This document shows positions 10,786 to 22,070 of a DNA stretch of 64,000 bases, piece after piece (the first letter of the stretch is position 1; each line of letters starts with the position of its first letter). The stretch is from Epiperipatus broadwayi (taxonomy: Eukaryota; Onychophora; Udeonychophora; Euonychophora; Peripatidae): positions 7,656,821 through 7,720,820 of the forward strand of contig JAQFVV010006203.1 of the NCBI GenBank assembly GCA_028023455.1, written 5' to 3'. Below the pieces are notes generated by a model that was given only the letters and a program-made list of their open reading frames with translations, was not told where the DNA came from and made no database searches. Made by a program: the position numbers and the translations under genes.

Positions 10786-12427
10786 TAATTCACTACCTGT
10801 ATATTGCGACACACACACATATGAGTTACATAGAACGATTTAAAATAAGAGTAAGAGAAAAAAAAATGATATTTTTTAAAAAAATGAAACAGGTAATTTA
10901 TCAGGTAAAAATAGAAATATATATTTTTTTAATTAAAATTAAAAGATGGGTTAAAAACAATTAAAATGTAGGAATTTTTTAATTTAATATTTAAAAAAAT
11001 ACTTCTCTGCTTTCTTTAACTAAAAGGAAAATTCCAATGGATTTTAAAAACAAAAGAAAATACACTATAAATTTAACTATGTAAAAGTAACTAAAGTTAT
11101 TTTTGAAAGAATTTCATTGTATAAACAATAAATGAAACTAGGTACAGTGATATAATTAAAAATCTCTAATTTGTGATGAGTTTATTGTGTAAATTATCTG
11201 ATCAGAAGAAACTTGGTTTTATTAGAAATTAGTACTTCCAACTAATTAGATAATAAGTTTAATCAAATTGTAATTAAAATTTTAGAAAAGAAAATTAATA
11301 AAAAAAAATTGGAAAACTATTTAATAGTGTAGGTAGTCAGGCAATGGATGACAAAGATATATAAGTTACAATTTTCCTATTGTTTTTTTTTCTTATTTCT
11401 ATTTTTTATGACAAGTTTTGCTGTGAGAAATCTATAAAATTTGCTTGAGTTTTGCTATTAGTTAAGTCATTAGTGCACTATTAATCATTCATTCTACTGC
11501 CGGTTTGCAATATGATATCTGATGCCTGATATGTTTAGCATTGCTGAGATTCATGTCTGTAGATATAGATGTTATGAACAAGACCAAGATATGTGCCACC
11601 AGAGTAGCAAACAGCTACCAAAAGAAGCTAAGAGCTCTGCTAATGAATTCCATTATTTTCAAGGAGGAGATGGGTGATCACTTCAGAAATGAAATTACAA
11701 ACAAAAACATAAGTAAATATAAAATACCAAATTCAATGTCTAGACAAACTTATTTTTTTTTAATATTATAACATAAAAGCAATTCAGTTGTTGACTTTTA
11801 TTTTACAAATAGATTAATTCGTAGCAAAGAAGGCCATAATTAATTTACTTCATTTTTACTTGAATATTATGTTAATGTTTTACTTTTGTTTTGTGTGTGT
11901 AAATAAGTATGTTACTTTAACTTGTTAATGTGACTTAGTTTTCTCTCTCCATGCACCACCATATAACATTTTAATTACCATATAATAGTATTAAATTTAG
12001 AATTAATTATATATGTGTGTTATTAATATATTTGCTCTGATAGTCTGATTTAAACCAGTTTTGTACTTTTGTGCTAGTCAGTTAAAATCAAGCACTGGAA
12101 GCATTTTAAACACTTCTTTTGAGGATATTCTAGTTACTATTGGCTAGATAGTGCCCATGAATCATCCCAATATAAATAAAAATATTCACCAAGGTAAAGT
12201 TTGCTTCCTGCAGCTATGGAGGGTTCAACAGTCTGGAAATATGACCGTGAATTATATATTTTGTACCCTCTTGATCTGACCATTATTGGTATGGATAGTA
12301 GGTAAAAATACTATCCATATTTAACTCCTCTGCTTGAAATAATGAAATCCTCTAAATGCATTAAATATTTATTATTAATTTAGAAATGTCAATTTAGTTT
12401 AAATATAAAGCCATATTATGTTAATTA
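10786..12427. other. Unassigned AT-rich sequence
   Basis: A CACACACA tract near 10810 and A/T runs only. The ORF at 11541-11771 shows no domain. Confidence 0.45.
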
Positions 12428-12662
12428 GCATCTTTTTGTTATAAATAGCATCCAATGTGGGTACCTGAAATGTCCATTATAAATATTACTCTTAACATGG
12501 GTGAAATGCTCTTTATAAATATTACTCCCACATAGGTGTCTGAAAGGTCCATTATAAATATCACTCTAACATGGTTGCATTTTTGTTATAAATGTCTAAC
12601 ATAAAGTGCCTGAATTTCTATTAAATATAACTTCAATGTGAGTGCTTGAACAAGTCCATTTA
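12428..12662. repeat. Degenerate minisatellite, about six units
   Basis: A unit of roughly 35-45 bp, with landmarks TTATAAATATTACT, ...ACATGGGTG and CTGAAATGTCCA, repeats with substitutions and length changes. Units start near 12428, 12479, 12512, 12552, 12585 and 12620. There are no constant-length unique spacers, so it is not CRISPR-like. Confidence 0.75.
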
Positions 12663-12900
12663 TTTTGTATTAAATTTAAAAATTCCAGCAATTAGTTTTT
12701 TATTATCATCATAAAGTAACCGCTATCAGATAAAAATTATTATAATAAAATAAAAGTTGAAATTGGTGAGAGATGTGAGAGGGGAGAAAATAGCCAAAAT
12801 TGAAATAACTTTATGGGTTAAGCAAAATTAATATATATATATTCGAAGTTAAAAGAGTTGATAAGATACAAACTAAATAAATAAATAATTATGGGTAGAC
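12663..12900. other. Unassigned AT-rich sequence
   Basis: Nothing recognised. Confidence 0.4.
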
Positions 12901-12924
12901 ATATAAAAATTATATAAAACAGCA

Positions 12925-13740
12925 ATGGTGGGAATTATAAGTAATCAGGCAGATGATGTTAGAGGGGACTGTGGTGTGGGAGATGTGTATTATAGCACAA
13001 GTGAAAATGGAAGCTCAAGACAAAGAATTAGTCCTAGTGAGGAACAATAACAGAACCAAATCAAAGAAGAAGAAATATTAAACAAGCCAGAAAACAGTGA
13101 CATCATGAGTCTGATGAATAATATGTTTGAAACAGCTGAAGAAAGTAAAAATTAAATTGAAGAAAATCAACAAAAAGAAACAGCTGAAGAAGGTTAAAAA
13201 CAAAATAATGAGACAAATATAAATTTGGGAAACTGGACGAGTTTAAAAGTCAATATAACAGCATAAAAAATTAGAAAGTCAAGCTGAAATGCTCGAAAAA
13301 TTAAAACAGCAAATTAAATCGGGATATGAAAAATTGAAAGAGGAAATTATGGTAGAAATCAGCAGAAATATAAAACAGGTTGAAAGCCAAATAAAAACAG
13401 CTTATGAGGAAATTGAAAAAATTAAAATAGCAAGAAGAAAAAATAGAGTTGTTATAGAAGACGGTAACAGAAAATGAACTAGAGAATGAAAGGTTAGTAG
13501 ATAATATGAGGGTTGAAATAAATATTTTACCTGAGAAAAGAGATAAAATTGAGTTTAGAAGTAGGCAAAATGAAACATGTAAAAAAAATTGGGAAAATTA
13601 ATGTTAGTAATTGTGAAAAGAGCATGAATATAAGCATGCAGATACAAAGTAATATTCCTGCTATAGTGAACCAATTTCTGAAAATAAGAATCCTTTCAGG
13701 TTATGTAGGGGAGGCTCCCACAGAACATTTAGTAGCTTAG
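12925..13740 (+). pseudogene. Broken coiled-coil ORF, retroelement gag-like
   Basis: The strand is purine-rich and a continuous theme of E/K/Q-rich coiled coil runs through several frames. A stretch before 13265 (LDEFKSQYNS) is separated by a frameshift from 13289-13477 (62 codons, heptad-like, KLKQQIKSGYEKLKEE). More lysine-rich text continues to 13740. Such N-terminal coiled coils are common in gag of animal Ty3/gypsy elements, but no capsid core or zinc knuckle is visible, so a decayed host coiled-coil gene is also possible. No LTRs were found nearby. Confidence 0.4.
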
Positions 13741-14764
13741 AACAATACTTCATATTGAACCAGATAAGTGATGAGGCCATGATCATTATCATCTGCAGGG
13801 TGCTTTTGTTTAAAAAACCAATAACTTTTCATGAATATAAACAAGTTCCACTATTGGAGTGAAGAGTGTTAGAAAATATTAGGCATCAAGTGTCACAAGA
13901 TAAATGGTGACTGGGTGAGTCTTCACTCTATTCCTCCACAGACAAATACCAAATTACATGCTTTAATGGCCAGCTCACTATCTGAACAACAAATTATTAG
14001 GATAATGTGGCATAATTTCCTTCATAATGTTGAATAAATGCTCATCAGAACAGAAAGACTTGAGATTTTATTAAATCCTGCAATCAAAATCTTTGGGTTT
14101 TTCTTCATTTTCTTGGTGTCTATTTTGGAAATGGAATCAACATATTTGGAAAGCTTCAGACTAAAATATTTAGTTTTGTCTACCACTTTGACATATAAGT
14201 GTTTTTCAAGTACTTACAAATCACATTAATTTGCAATTTCTATAACCTTGTCTTGTGAAATAGAATAAAGTTAGTATCTTTATAGCTTTCTCAGTACTCT
14301 TAGGTCAGTTCATGAAGTCCTGCATAGAAAACTTATTCACACTCACTTTTGGTGTATATGGATAATTTTTTTTTTTTTTTTTTAAAGGGATGGCAATCTC
14401 TTATCCGGTTCATAATTTTTTTCTCTCTCTAATATTTATATGGATCCTTTCAGGTTTTTGAAATATGCCAATCTGCTGCATCCAAGCATGAATTCATGAG
14501 GTCCAAGCTGACTAAATTAATTCTCTTATGAGAAGTTATGAGCTGAAGAAGTATCAGCATTGATTTTTCACCAAGGTACTGAATTCAAAAAAGAGAAAGA
14601 CATTTAGATAATTTGTAAATGAAATACTTTATTGAAACATGTGTGTATATAAACAAATACATAAGAGTTAAGCAGGCATATCGTTCAATCACATATGAAT
14701 GTCTTAAAAAAAATAGTTGTTTTTTTTTACAATAATCCATAAAGCTCACATAAAATAAATTAAA
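13741..14764. other. Unassigned AT-rich sequence
   Basis: No gene or repeat recognised apart from a poly-T run near 14368. Confidence 0.45.
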
Positions 14765-14885
14765 ATTTAAATAACCCTCAAAACTCTCTTCATACAGTAG
14801 TGTATGGAGAGAATTTTGCCTATTTTTTAACAACAGTTATGAGCAAGCATGGGAAATAGTGATCATGTGATGTTTAAAGGTTTAA
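14765..14885 (+). repeat. Fold-back MITE family A, fused-termini copy 1
   Basis: The inverted terminus AAAACTCTCTTCATACAGTA runs directly into its complement GTGTATGGAGAGAATTTTGCC, then AACAGTTATGAGCAAGCAT and GATCATGTGATGTTTAAAGG. These outer sequences are shared with the copies at 17.4, 24.3 and 57.2-57.5 kb. The interior is missing, leaving a short hairpin. Confidence 0.75.
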
Positions 14886-15955
14886 CCCTCAAATAGTTAT
14901 TTAGTCTTACTTTCAGAGCCATGGAGGTAGGAGAGCCTGGGATTATCAGGATCATCACTTAAGAAAAAATATGCCTAGGGTTTTTATGGGATATTTTATC
15001 CCCTTGGCCCCTACTGTTTCTCAGGAGTTTGGAAGTCGTGTGACCTGGGCTTGTTCCTCTGATAATACATTTATATTTAATGCCATATATGGAAGCTTAT
15101 ACGTAAACAACATATTAACAATTCTTTTCCCTTTAATCATTGTGATTACAATAGATAAAATACAGCTATTCATAATGTATACATTTCTTAATATGTAAAT
15201 GTGGCTATTCGAAATGTACACATTTCTTTATAGACACTCCTCATGTATATGTTTTTACTAATTGTACATTATTTTGTTACATTTTAGGGAGATATATATA
15301 TATTAGCAGTGGAGTGCTAAAATTCAAGCTTTTTTTTATTTAAAGAGGGAGTGTGGCTGAAATAATATAGCTATGGGACATTTTCAAATATTATATATAT
15401 CAAAATTACCCCAGATTCACCACTAAACCAGACTTATCAAAGAAAATAAACTCTAAAACATAACCAATGGTTTCACTGCTATAAGCAGACTTCTCAAGTG
15501 TAAAGGATTAAAAGAAAACAAAATTATGCTAAATATTACCACAATCTCACTTACATTCCACAAACCCTTTATATTAAAAGAACTTTTAAACAAGTTAATT
15601 GCTTCAGAATCATAAATTTTTAATAATAAAGATTTTTTCTTTTTTATTTCATTTCTTTCAAAGATGACAACTTTAGCCTCATCAACATTAAGTGTGGGCG
15701 GTATCTCTTTCATGGATATATATATATACACACACACATATATATCATTAACATATACTCTGTACAAATAATCTCTCTACTAAATTAGTTGTGCGATACT
15801 TCTCTCATTTCATCTAATCTCTTGTTATTCTTTCCATAGCAGCTGTGATTCTGTCAAAAATATATTTTTAAACTTTATTAGAGACAAAACTTATTAGTTT
15901 ATTGTTTGACATGAACAAAAACTTTTTTGTTTATTTACAAGCATCATTTTATATG
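14886..15955. other. Unassigned AT-rich sequence
   Basis: Contains a TATATATA/CACACA tract at about 15717-15747. The minus-strand ORF 15453-15767 (104 codons) is low complexity and partly encoded by that tract; not believed to be a gene. Confidence 0.45.
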
Positions 15956-15957
15956 TT

Positions 15958-16085
15958 TATGCCTTGCATGGTTTAGTACAGTAGTAAGACTATGGAGCTC
16001 AAGATCAATGTCATTCATGTTGCTTGAGCTTATTATGAATTCCCAAGTAATAAGCCATTAAATTATATTGTATATACTTTTAAAG
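15958..16085 (+). repeat. tRNA-derived SINE, family 1, copy c
   Basis: Head TTGCATGGTTTAGTACAGTA (15963-15982); tail GAATTCCCAAGTAATAAGCC (16037-16056) matches the family. The head is shortened relative to copy a. Confidence 0.7.
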
Positions 16086-17377
16086 ATAGTACTGTATATT
16101 TTTTTTATAAATAAATTTTATACATTTAAATATTTCCCCTGAAAATTGTTTTTAATTAATTACTTTAATTAACCACCTAATTTTATTTTATAAATGACTG
16201 AAAATAACAATAATTAGTAGTTTCCACAGAAAGTAAAATAAATAAATAAAATTTTTTATTAAAGCATAAAAATGCTGTTTTCCTAGTATGATTACAAATC
16301 CAAAACTGGTTAATAATACTGAATCACAAAAAAGAAAAAACTATTATTGATACTATTTTGTAATTATATTTGTAAAATTAATTTATTATAAAAAATAAAA
16401 TTTACCAAAAGACTAATTGTTCAGGAATCATGGGATATTCAAAAAATAAATGAATTTTGATTCAGGAATCTAGCTTTCAAGTTCATCATTCTATTGATAA
16501 ACTGCACAAAACATTTATCACATACAAGAGTTTATATCGAATTATTTAATAATATTAAAAACCTTATTTGGCTAATTAAATGGAGTTGTGTTTACATTGG
16601 TACGTAAGTGTCACATGATTTTCTGAGTAACTTGATCATACAATTTTTATTATTATTCATCTATTGTAGTATTAAAAGAATGTTATTTTAAATTTCTGTT
16701 ATAATATATATCAAATCAATTTAAAATGTATTTTGATATGAATTCAATTATAACTCTGATTATTTATAATTCAATATTTTTTCTGTTATTTCTGAGAAAC
16801 ATTTATACAGTTTATTTCCACAAGGCTGTTAAATAGTGATTCTTGGAAGTCATTTCCATATTAAACATTTACTAGCAGAATTCTTTTTGTGATTTGTGCT
16901 TAGCGTAGATTGGAATGAAAATAAATTTAAATTGTTCATAGGAATTTTAAAGAAATTTGTATTCTGTTAGGATAGATTTTCAAATAATGTTGGAATTTTA
17001 TGTATACTGAGATTATGTAAAACTTTATCACCATTACTACTAGCAAACAAATGTGTCCACTTTAACTTCAAAAAACAACAACAACAAATATTGAAAGATA
17101 ATAATAATTATTATTATTACTCAGTTCTTTTATTTAAACTAAAATAATAGCTTATAGAGAAATTCAGATTGCACATAAACATAGAAAATATGCAGTTTTA
17201 TTGCATAATAATTAAAGAAAATAATAAAAAAAAAATACATTAGGTGAAGGAAATAATCCAATATATAAATATGACTAAAGTATTATCATCACAAACTTTC
17301 AGGAAAAGAAAAATATGTAATAATTCTACCCTGAAATAAATTTAGAATATTTATATCATTGGTAATAGTATTATTAA
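16086..17377. other. Unassigned AT-rich sequence
   Basis: Nothing recognised; short ATT/AAT trinucleotide runs near 17100-17120. Confidence 0.45.
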
Positions 17378-17500
17378 AACAAGCAAAACTATCCATACAG
17401 TAGTACCACTACTGTATGGATAGTTTTGCCTGTTTTAATAACAGTAATGTGCTAACATAGGAAATAGTGATCATCATGTGATGTTTAGTGGTTTAATAAT
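17378..17500 (+). repeat. Fold-back MITE family A, fused-termini copy 2
   Basis: A nearly perfect hairpin at 17380-17440: CAAAACTATCCATACAGTAGT, three loop bases, then ACTACTGTATGGATAGTTTTG, followed by the outer family sequence (AGTGATCATCATGTGATG). All of the interior found in longer copies is absent. Confidence 0.85.
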
Positions 17501-18157
17501 ATTATTGAAAGTATTATAGCCAATCAAAAAATCTTCTAGTGAAGTTAAAAAAATGATCAAGCTCTAAAAAAGAGAGAGGGTTTAGGGTATATATTATATT
17601 TATTATTTTATAATGTTACTACCATTACTACACTAAAAATGAATTTTGTATCGACTTTGTAGGCCACTCATTGAAACAAATACAACCACAAGGTAATGTG
17701 ATAGTGCATTAATTTATATATTTGATACCTTGTAATTCTGACTTAATTTATTTGACAGCAAACTTTCCTTTCTGAAATATTTCATTAATTACCTGATTAT
17801 AGTTTTCCATTCTATTTTATCCTGTTATAACTTCTCAATAAAAAACAATCAATATTGCAATTGGAGTATCGATGAGATTTTTTATAATGTAAATAGAATC
17901 TGCTTTCTCTTTTAGAAAGTCCTGTATTGTTTGTTTTACTTGTCTAATCCAACTATGATATCATTTTACAATAGTAAGTCCTAAAATATCATTTCTAGCA
18001 AACTGAAAACATATTGATTTGACTTATGACTTTGTCATTTAATTTTAGAATTTTATTAGGTCTAAAATTTTTTTTTTTCTAATGTCTTTATGTTATAGTA
18101 ATAGATCCAGACTTCAGTTCTATATATAACTAATTTAACACAGTAGTTATATCATTA
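17501..18157. other. Unassigned AT-rich sequence
   Basis: Nothing recognised. Confidence 0.4.
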
Positions 18158-18860
18158 TGATTACAAAAAAATCAAGTCAGATGTCACATGACTTAATTTA
18201 ATAAAGCTTGGGTTTACAAATGCTATATATAGAGCTATCAAAATGAGCTCTTAACAAGCTTTGAGAATATCCTCAACCCCAAACTGGTTTCTGCTACTGA
18301 CATCAGTGAGGTCCCAGGATATTCAAGCATTAGATTAAAGACACCAGGACAAGCCCAGAACTTTATCTAATGTATAAGTATTAAGTAGAAATTTCTGAAA
18401 TTTTCAGACATCCATATGTCTTCCAATCCAGCTATCTAACTTAAATAGCCATATAGGACTGAACTAGGTTCAGATACATCATATATTAATAGCTTTAGCA
18501 ATATAAAATTGCCTAAGCCTTAATAGCAAAAAATAAAATTACAAAAAAATCAAGTCAGTAATGTGACATCTAACTTGATTTTTTTGGTAATTTTATTTTT
18601 TGCTATTAAGGCTTAAGCTAAAGCTATTAATATATGGTGAATCTGAACTTAATTCAGTACCCATAAGGCTATTTAAACATTTTGGATGTCTACTTAATAG
18701 TCATAAATTAGATAAAGTGCTGGGCTTGTCCTGGTGTCTTTAATCTAATGCTTGAATATCTTGGCACCTCACTAATGACACCAGTAGCAGAAAATGCTCT
18801 GGGGTTGAGGATATTCTCAAAGCTTGTTAAGAGCTCATTTTACAAGCTCTATATATAATA
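18158..18860. repeat. Large palindrome (about 0.3-kb arms)
   Basis: The left arm 18222-18556 and right arm 18571-18859 are reverse complements apart from substitutions and one deletion of about 45 bp in the right arm. Landmarks: AAGCTTTGAGAATATCCTCA and its complement, GGACAAGCCCAG and its complement, TTAATAGCAAAAAATAAAAT and its complement. A third copy of the centre, ATTACAAAAAAATCAAGTCA, lies at 18161-18180, which may mark one end of the element. Some arm segments (CATCAGTGAGG, CATATAGGACTGAACT) also occur in family A MITEs at 24.4 and 57.0-57.2 kb, so the two are related mosaics. Confidence 0.85.
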
Positions 18861-18964
18861 TCACTATGATGAAATAACATGTGCTTCAACTTGTTAAACA
18901 CTAGTAGTACATTATAATTGGAATGCACCTCTTTAAAAATAGCTCATAAAAAAAAGTTACATAT

Positions 18965-19070
18965 GGTAACTGGGTATTTTAGTATTAGACCTGCTGTGGT
19001 GAAACTTGACCTCAACCCTAACCAGAACAATTGTGATATATTCACGCAGGTCTAACACTAAAGTACTGGT
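18965..19070. repeat. Small fold-back MITE (about 32-bp arms)
   Basis: AACTGGGTATTTTAGTATTA then GACCTGC on the left pairs with GCAGGTCTAACACTAAAGTA then CTGG on the right, around a loop of about 45 bp (GAAACTTGACC...). No ORF. Confidence 0.75.
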
Positions 19071-19639
19071 AATTGTTATGCTATTTGTGTAGAATTAGAA
19101 TTGCTTTTATTTATATATAAATATTGTATTATTTTTGGAAATTTTTTTGCTTTTGTTTTTAAAATATTTATATTGAAATTTGATGTTTTTTCTAGTTGTT
19201 ATTTGTTTTCAATTTATATTGTGACATAAATCATTTTAAGTTGTTTTTTTATACACATATAGAACCTATAAATAAATAAAACAATGAGTCTAACATTTTT
19301 TTTTATTATCCTCATAAATATTATTGAATATATAAATATTTCCAATATAATATAAGAATATGTAAATTTTCTGTTTTTATTTTTATTGTATAAATGATTG
19401 GTACAGTTTTACTAGCATGTTACCGGCCATTTTTTTTTTTTCATTAATTATGTGTCCGCAATTTATTAGAAGCAAGAATAAGAATAAATTTAATTACATT
19501 AAAGATAAAAATAAAACCATAATCATATGGGATTCATTTATCTATTTAGTGAGTTATTTTATTTTATATAATTAATAGAAACAAGTTGTTTGACTTCATA
19601 AATTAACAATGACAGCAATTTACGTTAAATCACAACACG
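19071..19639. other. Unassigned AT-rich sequence
   Basis: Nothing recognised. Confidence 0.4.
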
Positions 19640-20990
19640 CATTTATTCAATAACAACTTTGAAAAACAAAAAAAAAATACCATCTGGAACAAACTATTGC
19701 TGGCTCTATATTTCATTTCTCTCCTTGGCACAGAGTCATCTCCGCACAGATGGGCTGGAAGAGGTTTTCCCCCTTGTGCAGATGTCACAACTTGAACTTG
19801 GCCAGGTAGTTGTCCAGCTTTTGTCTGGACATGCCACACTGCTTTTTATTGTGCCATTTCAGCATGCCCCAAAGTTTCTCTCTGTTCTGGGTGTGGGTGC
19901 CTGTGGTAGAGTCTACAAGGTTGAAGTAGTGTTTGACTGCATGTTTTTGAAACCTGCAGCCTCCAGCTTGGATTTTTGTAGCCCTTCCAGCAGTCTGAGT
20001 AGATGCTCTATCCAAGCTTGATGTTCTCACCTATGGCCCACAGAAGGGCAGCTGCAGAGTGAGAGGGAATGGCTGTGGTGAAGCATTTGCTGGTCTCCTG
20101 GTACAGCCTGCCAAAGATCCACTGACCGCGGAAGCATCCTCTCCTGGTGGTTCTTCCACCCACTGAATAATGTCTCATCCACCTCTACAATACAACCTGG
20201 GCCCCACCAATTTTGACTGCTGGGCCAAGACAATGAGGCTTTCATGGCACAGCTCCCACAGACCAGTGGTCCAGTTCACCAGGGCACCTCTCAACATCTT
20301 CAAATTGGCACAGGGCCTGTTCTGTGGTCAGCTCATCCCTGCTCTAGTAGTAGACAAAGCCATAAGGCTTTCAAGAAAAGAATTCTGGAGCCATCAAATC
20401 AGGTCTCCTCACTGACAGGAACCTGACTGGTATTTCAAATGGTAGCTTTTGGAATGGTGCAGTGTCATCGGTTCGCCACACATACACTTCTTCACAGCTG
20501 GCAGTATTCTGTTCTGGAAAAAGACCACCATGGCTGCTTCTGTAGCTAGAAATTGCCACAATTGAAATGCTTGCCCTTGGCATCAGATATTTTATTTATC
20601 TCACAGGTGTTCTCATGAAAGACATGACTTCTCTCATGAGATCAGCAAAATTGTGCTTTGCCTTACTCTTTCTGTATTGTTGGCAGCTTCCAAGCTGTGT
20701 ACAGAAGTGTGGGTGATGGGGTTACAATTATTAGTAGGTAATACTACATCAGATAAGTTGTAAGCTAATTAGTTTGCAATGCATATTTCAATAGTTTTGT
20801 GAAGTTGAAGTCCAGCAACCTTCATATGATACAGTATCTCGATGTCAATTGTGAGTATTTGCATAAAGTGCGCTACACAAAGCAGGCCATAAGTTGAGTG
20901 AATGGTTGGATAAATGGCATATTGTGTGCATTTGCATAGAAACAATGCCATCAAGTGGCCTGGCTAATTGAACTGTACCAAATGATTTTT
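19640..20990 (-). mobile_element. Merlin-type DNA transposon, degenerate
   Basis: A GC-richer island with sharp edges against AT-rich DNA carries a broken Merlin (IS1016/ISXO2-related) transposase on the minus strand. Sequence 20590-20990 has the same richer composition and is probably its 5' non-coding part. I could not identify terminal inverted repeats or the 8-9-bp target duplication expected for Merlin, so the limits are approximate. Confidence 0.75.
19785..20580 (-). pseudogene. Merlin/ISXO2-type transposase, frameshifted
   Basis: Reading the minus strand across at least four frame changes gives the family order. First comes an N-terminal zinc ribbon start KKCMCGEPMTLH (CxC at 20475-20486) and a linker with LWELCHES. 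Then GGPGCIVEVDETLF-like sequence (here WGPGCIVEVDETLF) carries the first catalytic Asp at 20177-20179. Next is YSDCWKGY with the second Asp at 19993-19995, and finally NLVDSTTGTHTQN-REKLW with the catalytic Glu at 19878-19880. The C-terminus ends with LDNYLAKF. All three DDE acids survive although the frame does not. The length (about 265 codons) is close to that expected for the family. Inactive as it stands. Confidence 0.9.
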
Positions 20991-21896
20991 AATACAAAAA
21001 AAAATGCAACAGTTTTTAATAAAACAGTATAAATTCAACATATTTTAAATAATTTAGAAGTTTGCATTTGTGGACAAAGAATTGTTAATTAATTTTTCTG
21101 TTTTTATTATTTTAAAATGAAATGGATATATGAAATATAAAATCATTGTTTAATATATGAATTAATATATCTTATATTAATTTAAATATATAAATAAATA
21201 AAAATGGAAATAAATGTGTAAACATTATATGGTAAAATTAATAATAGTAATAGAAAAAATATATATATTTTTATATGATATAGGGAATGTATACATCTAT
21301 TATAATGTTTATGAGAGTAATTATAACAATTTTAATGATCTCAATGTTTTATTTTATTTATGAGTTGGATATATTCTGAATAGTTAGAAAAACCTTGAAA
21401 CTGTATAGAAAATACATAATTAGAAAAATAAAAACTTTCAATGTAACAAAAGAAAAAAATTTTTTTTAGAAATAATAGATTTAAACAGTAATATTACTTA
21501 AATACAAGTAAACCATGTGAAGGAGAAATTGGCTGGAATTTGATGAATAAGTGTATAGTGTAGTATGAGAATGGTTCTTATATTTACTTACTAGAAGAAA
21601 ATTAAATGTAGACCTCATAAATTCAATTCTTTTTATTTCAAAATGTCTTGTTTGAATATCAATAATTGATTCATAAATATAACAATTTTAATAACATTTA
21701 CCAAGAGAATTAATCACAGTTATAATCTTCAGTAATTTCTTCATTTATCTACAGGAAATTGATCAAATATTAAAGAATTAAAATTTAGAAGAGCTTGAAT
21801 ACTAAAGAGTAAAGACTTAAAAAAATGTTGTTTCAAGGCAACAATAACAAAATAAAAGATATATTTTAAAAAAATGCCTTTATTTGCATAAACACA
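20991..21896. other. Unassigned AT-rich sequence
   Basis: Nothing recognised. Confidence 0.4.
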
Positions 21897-21898
21897 CT

Positions 21899-22070
21899 AA
21901 AAAGTAAAAAACAAATTTCTTTAGCTCTTCCAGTATTCTTGATATTATGTGACAAAAATAGAAGCAGGGGGCGCTCACGTTTAGAAATAAACATGGGCAA
22001 TACCATGCTTTTATTTTTGGTCACATAATATCAAGAATATGAAGCTGAAAAAAAATTGTTTTTTACTTTT
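21899..22070. repeat. MITE with 65-bp inverted repeats and a GC-rich centre
   Basis: The left arm 21899-21963 and right arm 22007-22070 pair almost completely (landmark TTCTTGATATTATGTGAC and its complement). The 43-bp centre holds AGGGGGCGCTCACG, unusually GC-rich here. No ORF. Confidence 0.85.

Noticed and set aside
12428-12662. Possible CRISPR-like array
   Set aside because: Units vary in length and sequence, with no constant unique spacers, and the context is a eukaryotic genome.
15453-15767. 104-codon minus-strand ORF
   Set aside because: Partly encoded by a TA/CA microsatellite and low complexity; no domain.
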